Shown piece after piece: positions 50,432 to 61,177 of a stretch of 64,000 bases of DNA (positions are counted from its first letter, which is position 1; every line of letters begins with the position of its first letter). A program made the translations under genes and the position numbers. The notes beneath the pieces are model-generated. The model was not told where the DNA came from. It did no database searches and saw only the letters and a program-made list of their open reading frames with translations. The stretch is from assembly GCF_022201045.2 (NCBI RefSeq), contig NC_068563.1, positions 29,857,001-29,921,000 of the forward strand. Direction: 5' to 3'. Origin of the DNA: Citrus sinensis. Lineage: Eukaryota > Streptophyta > Magnoliopsida > Sapindales > Rutaceae.

Positions 50432-53400
50432 ATGCATGGTCGTAGGTCATTATTACCTAATCTTGAACCTATAGACCTTGAATTAGAAAAAACACTTCGC
50501 ACACACAAACAAATTAAAAATAAAATGGATTTGCAACCACAGGAGAGGCCATTTAAGGACTACTTCAGTCCTTTAGCTAATTTGAGCACATCATGCATAA
50601 GATACCCAAATGTAGCTGCTAGGAGTTTTGAATTAAAACCTAGTGTGCTAAATTGTCTCCCCACATTCTATGGCCTAGAAAATGAGGACCCATATAATCA
50701 TTTGAATGATTTTCATGCCATTTGTCAAACATTTAAATATGAGAATTTTTCAGATGATGATGTTAAACTTAGATTATTCCCATTTTCTTTAAAAGATAGA
50801 GCTCGTTCATGGTTAAATACTTTACCTGCTAATAGCATTTCATCATGGGAACAAATGGTAACGAAATTTTTGAATAAATATTTCCCAGTGCATAAAACCA
50901 ATGCTATTCGCAGGGAAATCTCGGAGTTTACCCAGAAAGATGACGAGCAATTTTTCGAAACATGGGAGCGATTCAATGGGCTACTCTTGAAGTGTCCACA
51001 TCATGGGTACGAGAAATGGCATCAATGCCAATACTTTTTGGAGGGATTACTACCAAATGTGCAAGAATGGCTAATGGCAACAAGTGGAGGAGAGCTAATG
51101 TCAAAAAGTGCATCAGAAATTTGGGAATTCTTCCAGCGACAAGCAGATAATTCCCAACAACGGAGTCGATCACTTAGGACTACTAGAAGAATTAAAGGAG
51201 TGAATGAGGTTCAAATTGGCGAGTCAACTTCGGGAATCAAAGAAGTCAAGGAGATGGTTGAAGGTCTTGCTCGACAAATAGCATCGTTATCGACTGCTAA
51301 ATCAACAGAGCCACATGACCATGACTCATACTCAGATCAAGCCAATGCCATAGGTGTAATGAGAAAACCATCAAATTACAACCCATACTCCAACACATAT
51401 AATCCTGGATGGAGAGACCACCCCAATTTTTCATGGTCTCAAGGATTCCAACAGAATGGACCAGCAGCTCCAGCTCCACCAATGCAACAAATTCCTCAAG
51501 TTCCTCAAGCCTCTCAGCCACCATTTAGACCATACAATCATAACCAGAACCACTCTCAACCTAGACCATGGGAGGATGCATTCCAGAATTTCAGGAATGT
51601 TACTCACTCCACGATTGAGCAACAGAACCGCACCATTGATGGACTACGAAATGAGTTGAGAGCGGGCTTCAACTCACAAGCTCAATCTGTTTCAAGCCTC
51701 GAAAAGATGGTGGGACAACTTGCTTCTTCAGTTCAGACCTTGGCAATGACTGTTGAGAAAGGCAAATTTCCAAGTCAACCAGTGCCTAATCCTAAAGGAG
51801 TACATGAAGCAAGTACCAGTTCACCACAGCAGCATGGAGAGGTCAAAGCAGTAATGACCTTGCGAAAAGGAAAAGAAGTCGACAACAAAGTGGAGATGCC
51901 GGTGACAAAAGAAAATCAAATCGTACCTGTGAATGTTGAGGACTCACCACCGGAGGAAAAAGAAGAAACCAACCCACGAGAATATGTTCCGAAAGCTCCA
52001 TTTCCTCAGAGGTTAGCGAAAGGAAAGAAGGGAAAATCCACAGGTGAGATTCTTGAAATCTTCAAACAGGTAAGTGTTAACATCCCTTTACTTGATGCTA
52101 TTAAGCAAGTTCCATCTTATGCCAAGTTTCTTAAAGACCTTTGTACTAAAAAGAGAAACATGCATGTTCAAAAGAAGGCATTTTTAACAGAAAACGTTAG
52201 TTCTATACTCCAACATAAAATTCCTTTAAAATGCAAAGATCCAGGCTCCCCCACTATCTCATGTAGTATAGGGAACCACACAATTGAGAATGCTTTATTG
52301 GATTTAGGAGCTAGTGTAAATTTGTTGCCTTACTCTGTATTCGTGAAACTTGGACTGGGAGAATTACACCCAACTCCAGTGGTGTTACAGCTTGCAGATC
52401 GGTCCACGAAAATACCTCGTGGTATTGTGGAGGACGTGCTTATCCAGGTAGACAAGTTTTATTTTCCTGTTGATTTCATTGTAATTGACACTCAACCAAT
52501 ACAGGATTCAAGGAAGCACATCCCCATTATTCTAGGCCGACCTTTCTTGGCAACTGCGGATGCTCACATTCAATGTAGGACTGGAAATATGCAGTTGTCC
52601 TTCGGCAACATGACTATGGAGCTGAACATCTTCAACATTGCCAAACAACCTCACAGTGCAGATGATGGAATTGTTGATGTGGATTTAATTGAAACAATAG
52701 TTGATAACACTTTTCTTTCAAACCTTAGTGATGATCCTTTACAAACATGTTTAACTCACTTTGGTTTGGATTTTGATATTGACAGATCGGTCGATGAGGT
52801 CAACGCCCTGCTTGACTCAGCACCATCCATGGACACTAATAAATGGAAGTCAAGAGTTGAACAACTAGCACCATCAGAGAAGCAACTCATTCCATCATCA
52901 GAATCACCACCGAAACTCGAGCTCAAACCATTGCCCAACACTTTGGAATATGCATTTTTGGGGGAAGAAAGTACTCTGCCGGTAATCATCTCATCATCCC
53001 TCAATGACGAACAAAAAGGTAAGTTGTTAGATGTTTTAAAAGAGCACAAAGGAGCATTAGGATGGACCATAGCAGACATAAAAGGTATAAACCCAGTAGA
53101 CTGCATGCATTACATTCACCTTGATGAAAATGCTAAAACTACTAGGGAAATGCAACGTCGGTTAAATCCTAATATGAAAGAAGTTGTTAGAATTGAAGTC
53201 CTTAAGCTATTAGATGCAGGTATCATTTACCCAATTTCTGATAGTTCATGGGTCAGTCCTGTACAAGTCGTCCCTAAAAAGTCAGGAATCACAGTAGTTA
53301 CCAATGCTGATAATGAATTGATACCCACTAGAGTGACTACAGGATGGCGTGTATGCATTGATTATAGAAAGTTGAATTCTGTCACACGTAAAGACCATTT

Positions 53401-55819
53401 TCCTTTACCATTTATTGATCAAATGCTTGATAGATTAGCAGGACATGAATTTTATTGCTTTCTAGATGGCTACTCAGGATATAATCAGATTCCTATAGCA
53501 CCAAAAGATCAAGAGAAAACTACTTTCACTTGCCCTTTTGGCACATTTGCATATAGGAGAATGCCATTTGGATTATGTAATGCACCTGCTACATTTCAAC
53601 GATGCATGCTAAGCATTTTTTCTGATATGGTTGAACGATTCCTTGAAGTCTTTATGGATGACTTTTCTGTCTTTGGCAACTCGTTTGATCAATGTTTACA
53701 TCATCTAACACTAGTTCTGCAGAGATGTATCGAGAAGAACTTGATCTTAAATTGGGAGAAATGTCATTTTATGGTAAAACAAGGTATTGTTCTCGGTCAC
53801 ATCATTTCGAGCAAAGGTATTGAGGTTGACAAAGCCAAGGTGGATCTCATTTCTAATCTTCCTCCACCCAAAACAGTCAGAGAAGTAAGATCTTTCCTTG
53901 GGCATGCTGGTTTCTATAGACGTTTCATCAAAGATTTTAGCAAAGTTTCTAGACCCTTATGCAATTTACTTGCTAAGGATGTACATTTTATCTTTAATGA
54001 TTCATGTCTTATGGCGTTTGAAAAATTAAAGCAGTTGTTGACATCATCACCCATCATTCAGGCCCCAAACTGGAGCTTACCATTTGAACTCATGTGTGAT
54101 GCATCTGATTATGCAGTAGGAGCAGTATTAGGACAAAGAGTTGATCGAATTCCGCATGTTATTTACTATGCTAGTATGACATTAAATGATGCACAGTTGA
54201 ACTATTCAACTACTGAAAAAGAAATGCTAGCAGTAGTGTTTGCATTGGAAAAATTTCGATCATATCTCATTGGTTGTAAAATAATTATATTCACAGATCA
54301 TGCTGCTCTTAAATATCTTCTCACAAAGAAAGATGCAAAAGGTAGGCTAATTCGTTGGGTGTTACTTTTGCAGGAATTTGACTTGGAATTCAAAGATAAG
54401 AAAGGGACAGAAAATGTTGTGGCGGACCACCTCTCTCGTCTCCATTTTGACACAATTACAGAATCATTACCATTGAATGAGTCATTTCCAGATGAACAAT
54501 TAATGAATGTGGAAGTATTACCTTGGTATGCTGATATAGTTAATTATCTTGTTACAGGTAAACTTCCAGAGCATTGGACCAAGCAAGACAAGGCTAAATT
54601 CTTTGCAGAGATAAAGAATTTCTTTTGGGATGACCCGTATTTGTTCAAGTATTGTGCAGACCAAATTGTTAGACGATGTGTCCCAGAAAGTGAAATTCAG
54701 AATATCCTTTCATTCTGCCATGAACAAGCTTGTGGAGGCCATTTCAGTGCTAAGAAAACCGCGACTAAAGTTTTACAATGTGGTTTCTATTGGCCAACTA
54801 TATTTCGAGATGCTTACACTTTCTGTTCTTCATGTGATAGGTGTCAACGAATGGGGAGCATTACACGAAGAAACATGATGCCACTAAATCCAATTTTAGT
54901 GGTTGAGATTTTTGACGTATGGGGTATCGACTTCATGGGACCCTTTCCCCCGTCTTTTGGCCATCAATACATATTGGTTGCTGTTGACTACGTATCGAAA
55001 TGGGTAGAAGCAATTCCATGTAGGACCAATGATCACAAGGTGGTGATAGGATTTTTGAAAAGCAACATTGTCTCGCGCTTTGGATTCCCTCGAGCAATAA
55101 TCAGTGATGGTGGTGCCCACTTTTGTAACAAAGCATTCAAAGCTCTTTTGACAAAGTATTCAATCACACACAAAGTGGCGACCCCGTATCATCCGCAAAC
55201 CAGTGGCCAAGTTGAGATCTCCAATCGAGAAATAAAGCACATATTAGAAAAAACGGTGAGGCCGGACAGAAAAGATTGGTCATTAAGACTTGATGATGCC
55301 TTATGGGCATATAGAACGGCTTTCAAAACCCCGATTGGGATGTCACCCTACAGGCTAGTGTATGGAAAAGCTTGCCACCTACCTGTGGAACTCGAGCATC
55401 GTGCATATTGGGCCATCAAGAAATTCAATTTTGACATGCAGCAAGCCAGCTCAGAAAGAAGATTACAGCTGGCAGAACTTGAAGAAATTCGCAATGATGC
55501 ATACGAAAATGCCAAGATTTACAAGCAACGAATGAAAGTCTTCCATGATAAGCAAATTATGAGAAAATCGTTCACTCTAGGTCAGAAAGTGCTTTTATTC
55601 AATTCTCGCTTGCACCTATTCCCAGGTAAGTTACGCTCTCGTTGGTCTGGCCCATTTATTGTTCATACTGTTTTTCCACATGGGGCAATTGAAATTAAAG
55701 ACCCAAAGAACGGTGTCACGTTTAAAGTCAATGGTCAAAGATTAAAGCCATATCTAGAGTACCAACCACATGAAGAAGACACCGAAATAAATTTGAGTGA
55801 CCCACCAAAATTGAATTGA
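50432..55819 (+). CDS. Gag-Pol polyprotein of the Ty3/gypsy element
   Basis: One uninterrupted frame of 1795 codons from ATG 50432 (a second candidate ATG is at 50525). Residue numbers here count from the frame opening at 50390. The Gag core is at about 140-230 ([15 protein letters not shown]). The protease motif [12 protein letters not shown] is near 635. Reverse transcriptase has FMDDFSVFG near 1088. RNase H has [13 protein letters not shown] near 1235. The integrase HHCC finger is near 1443-1487. The integrase triad is IDFMG, SDGGAHF and GQVEISNRE, with exactly 35 residues between the second Asp and the Glu. All catalytic signatures look intact. No CX2CX4HX4C knuckle was found in the Gag part. 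Gag and Pol share a frame with no stop, so they are probably made as one polyprotein. Confidence 0.95.
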   Translation: MHGRRSLLPNLEPIDLELEKTLRTHKQIKNKMDLQPQERPFKDYFSPLANLSTSCIRYPNVAARSFELKPSVLNCLPTFYGLENEDPYNHLNDFHAICQTFKYENFSDDDVKLRLFPFSLKDRARSWLNTLPANSISSWEQMVTKFLNKYFPVHKTNAIRREISEFTQKDDEQFFETWERFNGLLLKCPHHGYEKWHQCQYFLEGLLPNVQEWLMATSGGELMSKSASEIWEFFQRQADNSQQRSRSLRTTRRIKGVNEVQIGESTSGIKEVKEMVEGLARQIASLSTAKSTEPHDHDSYSDQANAIGVMRKPSNYNPYSNTYNPGWRDHPNFSWSQGFQQNGPAAPAPPMQQIPQVPQASQPPFRPYNHNQNHSQPRPWEDAFQNFRNVTHSTIEQQNRTIDGLRNELRAGFNSQAQSVSSLEKMVGQLASSVQTLAMTVEKGKFPSQPVPNPKGVHEASTSSPQQHGEVKAVMTLRKGKEVDNKVEMPVTKENQIVPVNVEDSPPEEKEETNPREYVPKAPFPQRLAKGKKGKSTGEILEIFKQVSVNIPLLDAIKQVPSYAKFLKDLCTKKRNMHVQKKAFLTENVSSILQHKIPLKCKDPGSPTISCSIGNHTIENALLDLGASVNLLPYSVFVKLGLGELHPTPVVLQLADRSTKIPRGIVEDVLIQVDKFYFPVDFIVIDTQPIQDSRKHIPIILGRPFLATADAHIQCRTGNMQLSFGNMTMELNIFNIAKQPHSADDGIVDVDLIETIVDNTFLSNLSDDPLQTCLTHFGLDFDIDRSVDEVNALLDSAPSMDTNKWKSRVEQLAPSEKQLIPSSESPPKLELKPLPNTLEYAFLGEESTLPVIISSSLNDEQKGKLLDVLKEHKGALGWTIADIKGINPVDCMHYIHLDENAKTTREMQRRLNPNMKEVVRIEVLKLLDAGIIYPISDSSWVSPVQVVPKKSGITVVTNADNELIPTRVTTGWRVCIDYRKLNSVTRKDHFPLPFIDQMLDRLAGHEFYCFLDGYSGYNQIPIAPKDQEKTTFTCPFGTFAYRRMPFGLCNAPATFQRCMLSIFSDMVERFLEVFMDDFSVFGNSFDQCLHHLTLVLQRCIEKNLILNWEKCHFMVKQGIVLGHIISSKGIEVDKAKVDLISNLPPPKTVREVRSFLGHAGFYRRFIKDFSKVSRPLCNLLAKDVHFIFNDSCLMAFEKLKQLLTSSPIIQAPNWSLPFELMCDASDYAVGAVLGQRVDRIPHVIYYASMTLNDAQLNYSTTEKEMLAVVFALEKFRSYLIGCKIIIFTDHAALKYLLTKKDAKGRLIRWVLLLQEFDLEFKDKKGTENVVADHLSRLHFDTITESLPLNESFPDEQLMNVEVLPWYADIVNYLVTGKLPEHWTKQDKAKFFAEIKNFFWDDPYLFKYCADQIVRRCVPESEIQNILSFCHEQACGGHFSAKKTATKVLQCGFYWPTIFRDAYTFCSSCDRCQRMGSITRRNMMPLNPILVVEIFDVWGIDFMGPFPPSFGHQYILVAVDYVSKWVEAIPCRTNDHKVVIGFLKSNIVSRFGFPRAIISDGGAHFCNKAFKALLTKYSITHKVATPYHPQTSGQVEISNREIKHILEKTVRPDRKDWSLRLDDALWAYRTAFKTPIGMSPYRLVYGKACHLPVELEHRAYWAIKKFNFDMQQASSERRLQLAELEEIRNDAYENAKIYKQRMKVFHDKQIMRKSFTLGQKVLLFNSRLHLFPGKLRSRWSGPFIVHTVFPHGAIEIKDPKNGVTFKVNGQRLKPYLEYQPHEEDTEINLSDPPKLN

Positions 55820-55949
55820 TTTTTTTTTCTTCTTTTCGTTGATTTGATTTTTCTTTCTTTCTTTTTATTATTATTCTTTTGCTAATTGAAATTTTTTTTG
55901 CATAAGTGTGTTTATTTTACCATTAAGTTTTCTCTTATCATTTTTAATC

Positions 55950-56183
55950 ATGAGTCTCATACTTAGACCGTTCCTCCTGAACATTCTTAAACCACTTCAA
56001 CGTGTCAAAACTCATCTCAAAAGGCAGATTCAATTTTGTAAAACACAACGCATTTGGGCTCTACAACCACCAGAGTTAGTAGCCTATGTTGAGGGTTTAG
56101 AACGCCAACTCAGAGACATTGAGAGAAGTGTTTACGACATCCAATTGGAGCTTGAGGTAAATTCAATAAGAGGACGATTTTAA
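55950..56183 (+). CDS. Small accessory ORF of the retrotransposon, unknown function
   Basis: 77 aa from ATG 55950, 130 bases after the pol stop. The first 40 residues are hydrophobic then basic (RPFLLNILKPL, then KTHLKRQIQF). The second half is heptad-like (VEGLERQLRDIERSVYDIQL) and could form a coiled coil. I do not recognise a family. It could be a captured gene, a remnant of an env-like gene or a chance frame; only position and composition support it. Confidence 0.4.
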   Translation: MSLILRPFLLNILKPLQRVKTHLKRQIQFCKTQRIWALQPPELVAYVEGLERQLRDIERSVYDIQLELEVNSIRGRF

Positions 56184-56324
56184 TTTTCTTTGTGTGTTTT
56201 AATTTGTTTTTCTGTTTGCGTGCTTTAGTTTGTTACCCCGGTGAAGTGGCGGATAACGGTACTCCGTGACAATCAAGTCGGTTACTTCAGTTTCCCATAA
56301 TAACTGATATTCTGAGGCGAAGGT

Positions 56325-56882
56325 ATGGACAGAAACGAGATTCTAGCGAAGCTTCACAAGCGATTCCCTTCACTTCCTCAGAATGCCCTCCTTACGATCT
56401 ATAAAGCTCGGTCCGAACGCATGCGATTACTCATGAGGAATAACATACCTGCTGACATCCGTTGGTTAATCGAGGCTAAAGTACGATCGGCGGGTGAGTT
56501 ACCTCCAAAATTTATTGCATTCATGCCTGGTTGTGGTAAAGGAAATTATGCAAGAAAACGACGAGCTCGAAGAATTTCTGTTGCTTGTCATAAGTGTGCC
56601 AGAATGAGTTGCAATAAAAACCCATGTTCTTTAGGAATGGTGTCTGATAACAGGGAAGATAAGATTCAATTCATTAGGGATGGCTTGAATAAGGAGTCAT
56701 TGGATGATATCCTTTTGTCTCTTGAAACGCATCCCAGTGGATATGTGCAAGGAGCGATTCTCCAGTTATGGCCATTATTCCAGAAAGAGCATGCACGATA
56801 TAGTCTCGGGAATCTGACTATAAACGACCCTGTTTGCCAGTTTATAAGAAAACTGGATAGGAAGCCTATCCTCGACCCATAG
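56325..56882 (+). CDS. Accessory ORF with basic patch and CCCC zinc-finger-like motif
   Basis: 185 aa from ATG 56325. A helical N-terminus (aa 1-60) is followed by the basic cluster RKRRARR (aa 77-83), then cysteines 88, 91, 96 and 101 spaced CX2CX4CX4C, then CSLGMVSDN and IQFIRDGL. The order of basic arm, cysteine cluster, C-x2-G and a downstream FI-x2-G resembles the cysteine-rich nucleic-acid-binding proteins of carlaviruses and relatives, although the cysteine spacing differs. The spacing also matches a retroviral CX2CX4HX4C knuckle with His replaced by Cys. Nucleic-acid binding is the safest inference. It lies between a small ORF and a LOG-like gene in the element's 3' region. The family call is unverified. 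Confidence 0.6.
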   Translation: MDRNEILAKLHKRFPSLPQNALLTIYKARSERMRLLMRNNIPADIRWLIEAKVRSAGELPPKFIAFMPGCGKGNYARKRRARRISVACHKCARMSCNKNPCSLGMVSDNREDKIQFIRDGLNKESLDDILLSLETHPSGYVQGAILQLWPLFQKEHARYSLGNLTINDPVCQFIRKLDRKPILDP

Positions 56883-57202
56883 AGGGCGTTCAAGCCGTTT
56901 CTGGACGTAAAACCAGAGGAAGATGTGAGCCACAGTCGCAACTACCTGTAAATATCCTTTTACTTTACTGTTATTTTATTTCACTATTGTCTTATTGTTT
57001 GCATTATTGTCTTTAATAATTTTATTACTGTTTGCTTTTTCCTTTTTACTGTTTTCTTTTTGACTTGCGAGCCACGTGCTTTACGCGTTATTTGACACTG
57101 ACATATTACCTCATACACAACCATGACCCACTATCACCAAGACTCTTAAATGTGATTTCGTTTTTGTCAAGCACTCACAAATTGTTTTTGAGAAGTATCA
57201 CA

Positions 57203-57871
57203 ATGTCAGCTACTCCCAATAGACAATTCAAGAACATTTGTGTGCTTTCTGGATTTACATATGGCAAACATAAAGAGTTCGTTGAGGCAGCCATAGATCT
57301 TGGTCGACGTATAGCAGAGAGAAAATTACACTTGGTGTATGGAGGAGGTAACCGAGGATTATCAAAAATGGTCTCAGAAGCAGCTTTTATCAGAGGAAGT
57401 CAAGTGTTAGGCATCATCCCAAGAGTTCTAAAACCATTGGGCAGTTCGTCTGACTCATCAACTGGAGAAGAGTTAGTCGTCTCAGGTATGCAAGAAAGAA
57501 TAACTGAAATGCTTAATCATGCTGATGCTTTTATTTTCCTTCCAGGAGATCTTGCAACACTAGAGGCACTTATCACGCTAGCATCTTGGGCCCATCTGCA
57601 CATCCACCAGAAACCCATCGGTTTGTTAAATGTCAATAACTTTTATGATGGCTTTATCGCATTTCTTAACCATGCAATAAAAAACTATTTCATTCCCGCT
57701 AATGTGAAAAAACTCTTTATTTGTGCTCACACTGCTAATGAGCTACTTGATCTGTTACAAGCTTATAAACCGGAGCCAGACCCCTGGACCTTTGTGTTGG
57801 AGCGCCCAAATAATGATGGTAACAGTAGCCGCAGTAAGAAGTACAAATTAGATTTAACTCTCCGCTTGTAA
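57203..57871 (+). CDS. LONELY GUY (LOG)-like protein carried by the retrotransposon
   Basis: An intact intronless 222-aa frame from ATG 57203, full length for LOG. LOG enzymes convert cytokinin nucleotides to active free bases in the cytosol. The fold is recognisable end to end: KNICVLSGFTYGK (aa 10-22), LVYGGGNRGLSKMVSEAA (aa 44-61), VLGIIPRVLKPLG, MQERITEM with Arg99, HADAFIFLPGD, and IHQKPIGLLNVNNFYDGF. The hallmark PGGxGTxxE appears as PGDLATLEA (aa 114-122): two Gly and the terminal Glu are replaced. Normal catalysis is therefore doubtful; the protein could bind nucleotides or have shifted specificity. Plant chromosomal LOG genes have introns, so the lack of introns suggests capture through RNA. 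Its location inside the LTRs means it moves with the element. Confidence 0.85.
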   Translation: MSATPNRQFKNICVLSGFTYGKHKEFVEAAIDLGRRIAERKLHLVYGGGNRGLSKMVSEAAFIRGSQVLGIIPRVLKPLGSSSDSSTGEELVVSGMQERITEMLNHADAFIFLPGDLATLEALITLASWAHLHIHQKPIGLLNVNNFYDGFIAFLNHAIKNYFIPANVKKLFICAHTANELLDLLQAYKPEPDPWTFVLERPNNDGNSSRSKKYKLDLTLRL

Positions 57872-57960
57872 ATATTGTTTTCTGTGTTGCACCACCCAGG
57901 TGATGTCTTCTAAACTCTACTTCTTTCCTTTCAAACATTGAGGACAATGTTTCATTCTGG

Positions 57961-57973
57961 TTGGGGGGAGGGA
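57961..57973 (+). other. Internal polypurine-tract-like motif
   Basis: TTGGGGGGAGGGA, preceded by GGTT, closely resembles the true 3' tract at 59785-59794 (both contain GGTTGGGGGG). It lies 90 bases after the LOG-like stop and could prime an extra plus strand, as central tracts do in some retroelements. Confidence 0.5.
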
Positions 57974-58040
57974 ATAGTCGACAATTGTGAAATTTTGGTT
58001 AAGTTTTTACTAATTTTTGTTGTAGAAACTAACTGTTGCT

Positions 58041-58271
58041 AACTTTTTGTGTCGAAGATGGCTGAATATGGAGTGTAGTGACTCTAGAAACGCATCTTCA
58101 TCGTAAAAAAAAATTAAAAAACTAAAAAATTTCAGACATTTTCTTTTTCTTTATTATATGTTTATGTTTATTTTTCTTCTTTTTAATTTCTCCTCTATCA
58201 ATATACATTTTCCAACTTTTGAGTCGAAGATGGCTGAATATGGAGTGTAGTTCCTCTAGAAACGCATCTTC
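58041..58271 (+). repeat. Two copies of a 59-bp unit with a conserved stem-loop
   Basis: Units at about 58041-58099 and 58213-58271 share GTCGAAGATGGCTGAATATG and CTCTAGAAACGCATCTTC. In each, GAAGATG (58054-58060, 58226-58232) can pair with CATCTTC at the unit's end (58093-58099, 58265-58271). The loop differs slightly between copies but the stem is kept. Confidence 0.75.
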
Positions 58272-59784
58272 TTTAAAAAATAAAAATAAAAAAATATTTT
58301 CGTTTTCTATCATTTTACATGTAACTTTTCTAATTAGTTTTTATGCATCATTTTCACATTTCTGCATGCATATTTTCCTTTCATGTTTAGAATAGGATGG
58401 GGGGTAGAATGTTGTTTAAAAAAAAAAAAAAAAAATTTTGTGTGATTTGTTTTAACATTGGATGACATGATTAATTTCAAATTTTAGTATTTGTATTATC
58501 TTTGGTCTTAAGTGATGTTACATTATGTTTGCTACTCTACATGTTGATGTCGGAGACAAATATGAGTTGCTTGAAGGAATGAACATGTCATAATAAGTAC
58601 CAAGTGAGTTTTTGAGCCTATTATTTTTCTTGGAGAATAACCCTTTTGCCCACTCTTTATACAGCTTAGCAGTTTATTATTTTATACACGATCTCTAGAT
58701 TTCTTTTGAGTTAACCCTTAATAAAAAGAAAAAAAAAAGAGAGAAAAAAAAGTGTGTTGCTACATTTGGAGGCCCATCTAACTAGTAGATATGGAAGGTT
58801 ATTTAGAGCCCTAAAAGACGATGGAAAGGCCATCTTTGATCTGTTTGAGCCTTTCTAGCCATCCCTTTTATTAAATATCCATAGTTAACCCTTTTGAGCC
58901 TTTAAAAAAAAAAAAAAAAAAACATTTTCTTTGTCAACTTATCATCTTGATCCACTCCGATTTGGAGTATTACCCGATGTCTTATAAGTTCCATCACCTA
59001 TTTATGTTTGAGAAAATGTAAATAATTATGTTTTTCAGTGAAGTTATGCCAAAAAAAAAAAAAACAAAAACAAAAACAAAAACAAAAGTTGTTGTTTCAA
59101 AAGAATAAAAATAACAATAATAGGTGAAATCCACCTTGCAACTTCCAAAAAAAAAAAAAAAAAAAATTCTCTGCATTTTTCTCAAACATACACTTTGTTT
59201 TCTCTATTTCCTTTCTTTGTTAACCATGTCCCTAGCCTACGTTACATCCTAATAAAAGTCCTTCTTGATTTTAGGGAACTATAATCTGAAGTAGAAGCTA
59301 GTTATATGGGCTAAAAAGATGTAGTGGTGCATATAAAAAAAATAAATAAATAAATTGGGTTGACTAACAGTTTTTATTTGACTTGAGATCGTATTATTTT
59401 TAAGCTGAGGGCATATTTATTTCATCTTGGCGAGAGCATGTGATATCACTTCTTCATTATTTTCTCTCAATTATCATTCATTGGAGTGACTATTTTTATT
59501 GGGTTTAATTTCTTTGTGAGAGTGTCACTACTTCCAGTGAGATTTTGGGGTTTGACATGTCATTCTTGAAAGTAGTTATAACAAAGTCTACTGGGCTGAT
59601 TCATGTGGATGGTTGATGTGGCTGTGATGTTACTTTAGACTGGAGATAATGCTTATACTTTTATTTGATTGCTATCATTAATCTGATTGAATAAACACGA
59701 GTGTTTCTAAATTTAAAAAAAAAAAATCATTTTGAATTTGAATTTTATTTTCGCTTCATTTGCTAGGGACTAGCAATAAGCTGG
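58100..59784 (+). other. Non-coding 3' region of the retrotransposon
   Basis: After the LOG-like ORF the element has about 1.9 kb with many A or T homopolymers (for example 58419-58435, 58903-58921, 59147-59165) and an (AAAAAC)n tract at 59050-59086. No long frame is convincing. Long 3' non-coding regions are common in Athila/Tat elements. Confidence 0.6.
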
Positions 59785-59794
59785 TTGGGGGGTG
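59785..59794 (+). other. Polypurine tract
   Basis: TTGGGGGGTG lies immediately before the first base of the 3' LTR, the required position for plus-strand priming. Confidence 0.8.
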
Positions 59795-61177
59795 TGTTGA
59801 GTGTTAGAAAATGCATATTTATAAAGGAGAAAACCATCATTTTACATTTCAAGTCTTACTAACAACCCTTACTTTTATGTATTTAACCTTCTTGTGATTT
59901 AATTACATGTGTTTTATTTTAATTAAGTATTTTATGTATTTTAGGGGCATCATAGTCATTTCACAATAAACGAGAAATCAGATGGCAAAACGGACATCAC
60001 TTTTGAACTCAGGACGGTCGAAAACCTTAGGATGAGCATAAAAGGAAAAATGGCACTGTTCACTTGTACGGTACTATTCACGTGTACGGTACTGTATACG
60101 TTACTGTTCACGACACTGTTCACATGGACGGATGATGACGTGGCATTGATCGATGATGTGGCATTGACTGATGAGGTGTCACGATCCTGTTGGACTAAAA
60201 TTCTTATGTACTGTTGATGGTGACGTGACAGCATATCAGTGGACGAAAAATCTCGCGTACGGTGCATGCATCACACAGGATTATTTTCAACCAAACCGCG
60301 TTACTGTTCATCCGGGTCAAACCGCGTTACTGTTCAAAGTCGGGTCAAACCGTGTTACTGTTCATCCGCGTGGTCAAACCGTGGACTGTTGACTGATGAC
60401 GTGGCGCAATCCTGAGCGTCCAAACTGTTTTTAATCCGATGGCTATGATTTACTCCATGTATCTATAAAAAGGGGGCCTCTCCCCCCTAATTTGATATCT
60501 ATGAATCCATTTTTGGGATCCATTTTCTGTAATTCCTTCTCCATCTTGTATTTTCTTCGTATTTTAATAAATTTCCATTTTGCCCCTAGTTCAATTATGA
60601 GTGGCTAATTTTCTTTCAAGCTTGGGTTGAAGGTGAAGTCTCAACATGTGTCATGGGCTTAATTTGGTAAATTTATTTTCTCTTCCCCTCTAGTTTTTGT
60701 GGATGTTTTGACTTCTCGTCGACAAATAATAATATTCTTGTCTAGTACCGCCTTGGTTTCACCGGCCCTCTAGTACAAGGTTATTATTATTTGGCACGAT
60801 AAGCCCTTAGCACCATATTGATTAGAGCGTGGTTCATGAGGTGTGGATTCCCCCCTCATGATTTAATTGGCATTAATACGGATTATTTAGCCCATGATGC
60901 ATGTTGATACGGATCCAGATACCCAAGTACGTCATTTCAATATAATTCTCGTCAATTTATTCTCGCCATTTCAATACCAATTTTAGAATTTATTCTCGTC
61001 ATTTTAATTTAAGTTTCAGCATATTCCAAATCATTTCCACCATAAATCCAATCACCCATTTACAAAATTAATTCTACACAATTAAAATCCACCTCCTCGT
61101 GGGATCGACACTCGTCACCATTGATCTATACTACAATAGATTCGTGCGCTTGCGAGTACATTAAAATTTGCACAACA
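59795..61177 (+). repeat. 3' LTR
   Basis: 1383 bp, the same length as the 5' LTR. By eye I find four differences, all transitions (positions 60112, 60228, 60402 and 60444 against 48984, 49100, 49274 and 49316). Followed by the TTGAT duplication at 61178-61182. Confidence 0.95.

Larger units (their letters stand above)
48667..61177 (+). mobile_element. Complete Ty3/gypsy LTR retrotransposon, Athila-like, with accessory ORFs
   Basis: A 12,511-bp element with every expected part. The target duplication is TTGAT at 48662-48666 and 61178-61182. LTRs (48667-50049 and 59795-61177) start TG and end CA. A tRNA-Asp primer site, a single gag-pol frame in the order gag-protease-RT-RNaseH-integrase, and a polypurine tract before the 3' LTR are all present. 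Integrase after RT places it in Ty3/gypsy; the DLGA protease motif, FMDD reverse transcriptase and tRNA-Asp primer suggest the Athila branch. The 4 kb between pol and the 3' LTR carries three small frames instead of a recognisable env-like gene. It sits between ELF4 and the cyclophilin gene and interrupts no gene that I recognise. Confidence 0.95.

Noticed and set aside
58419-59165. Homopolymer A runs as signs of retroposed mRNA tails
   Set aside because: Several runs of both A and T are spread over the non-coding region with no upstream gene copy or target duplication.
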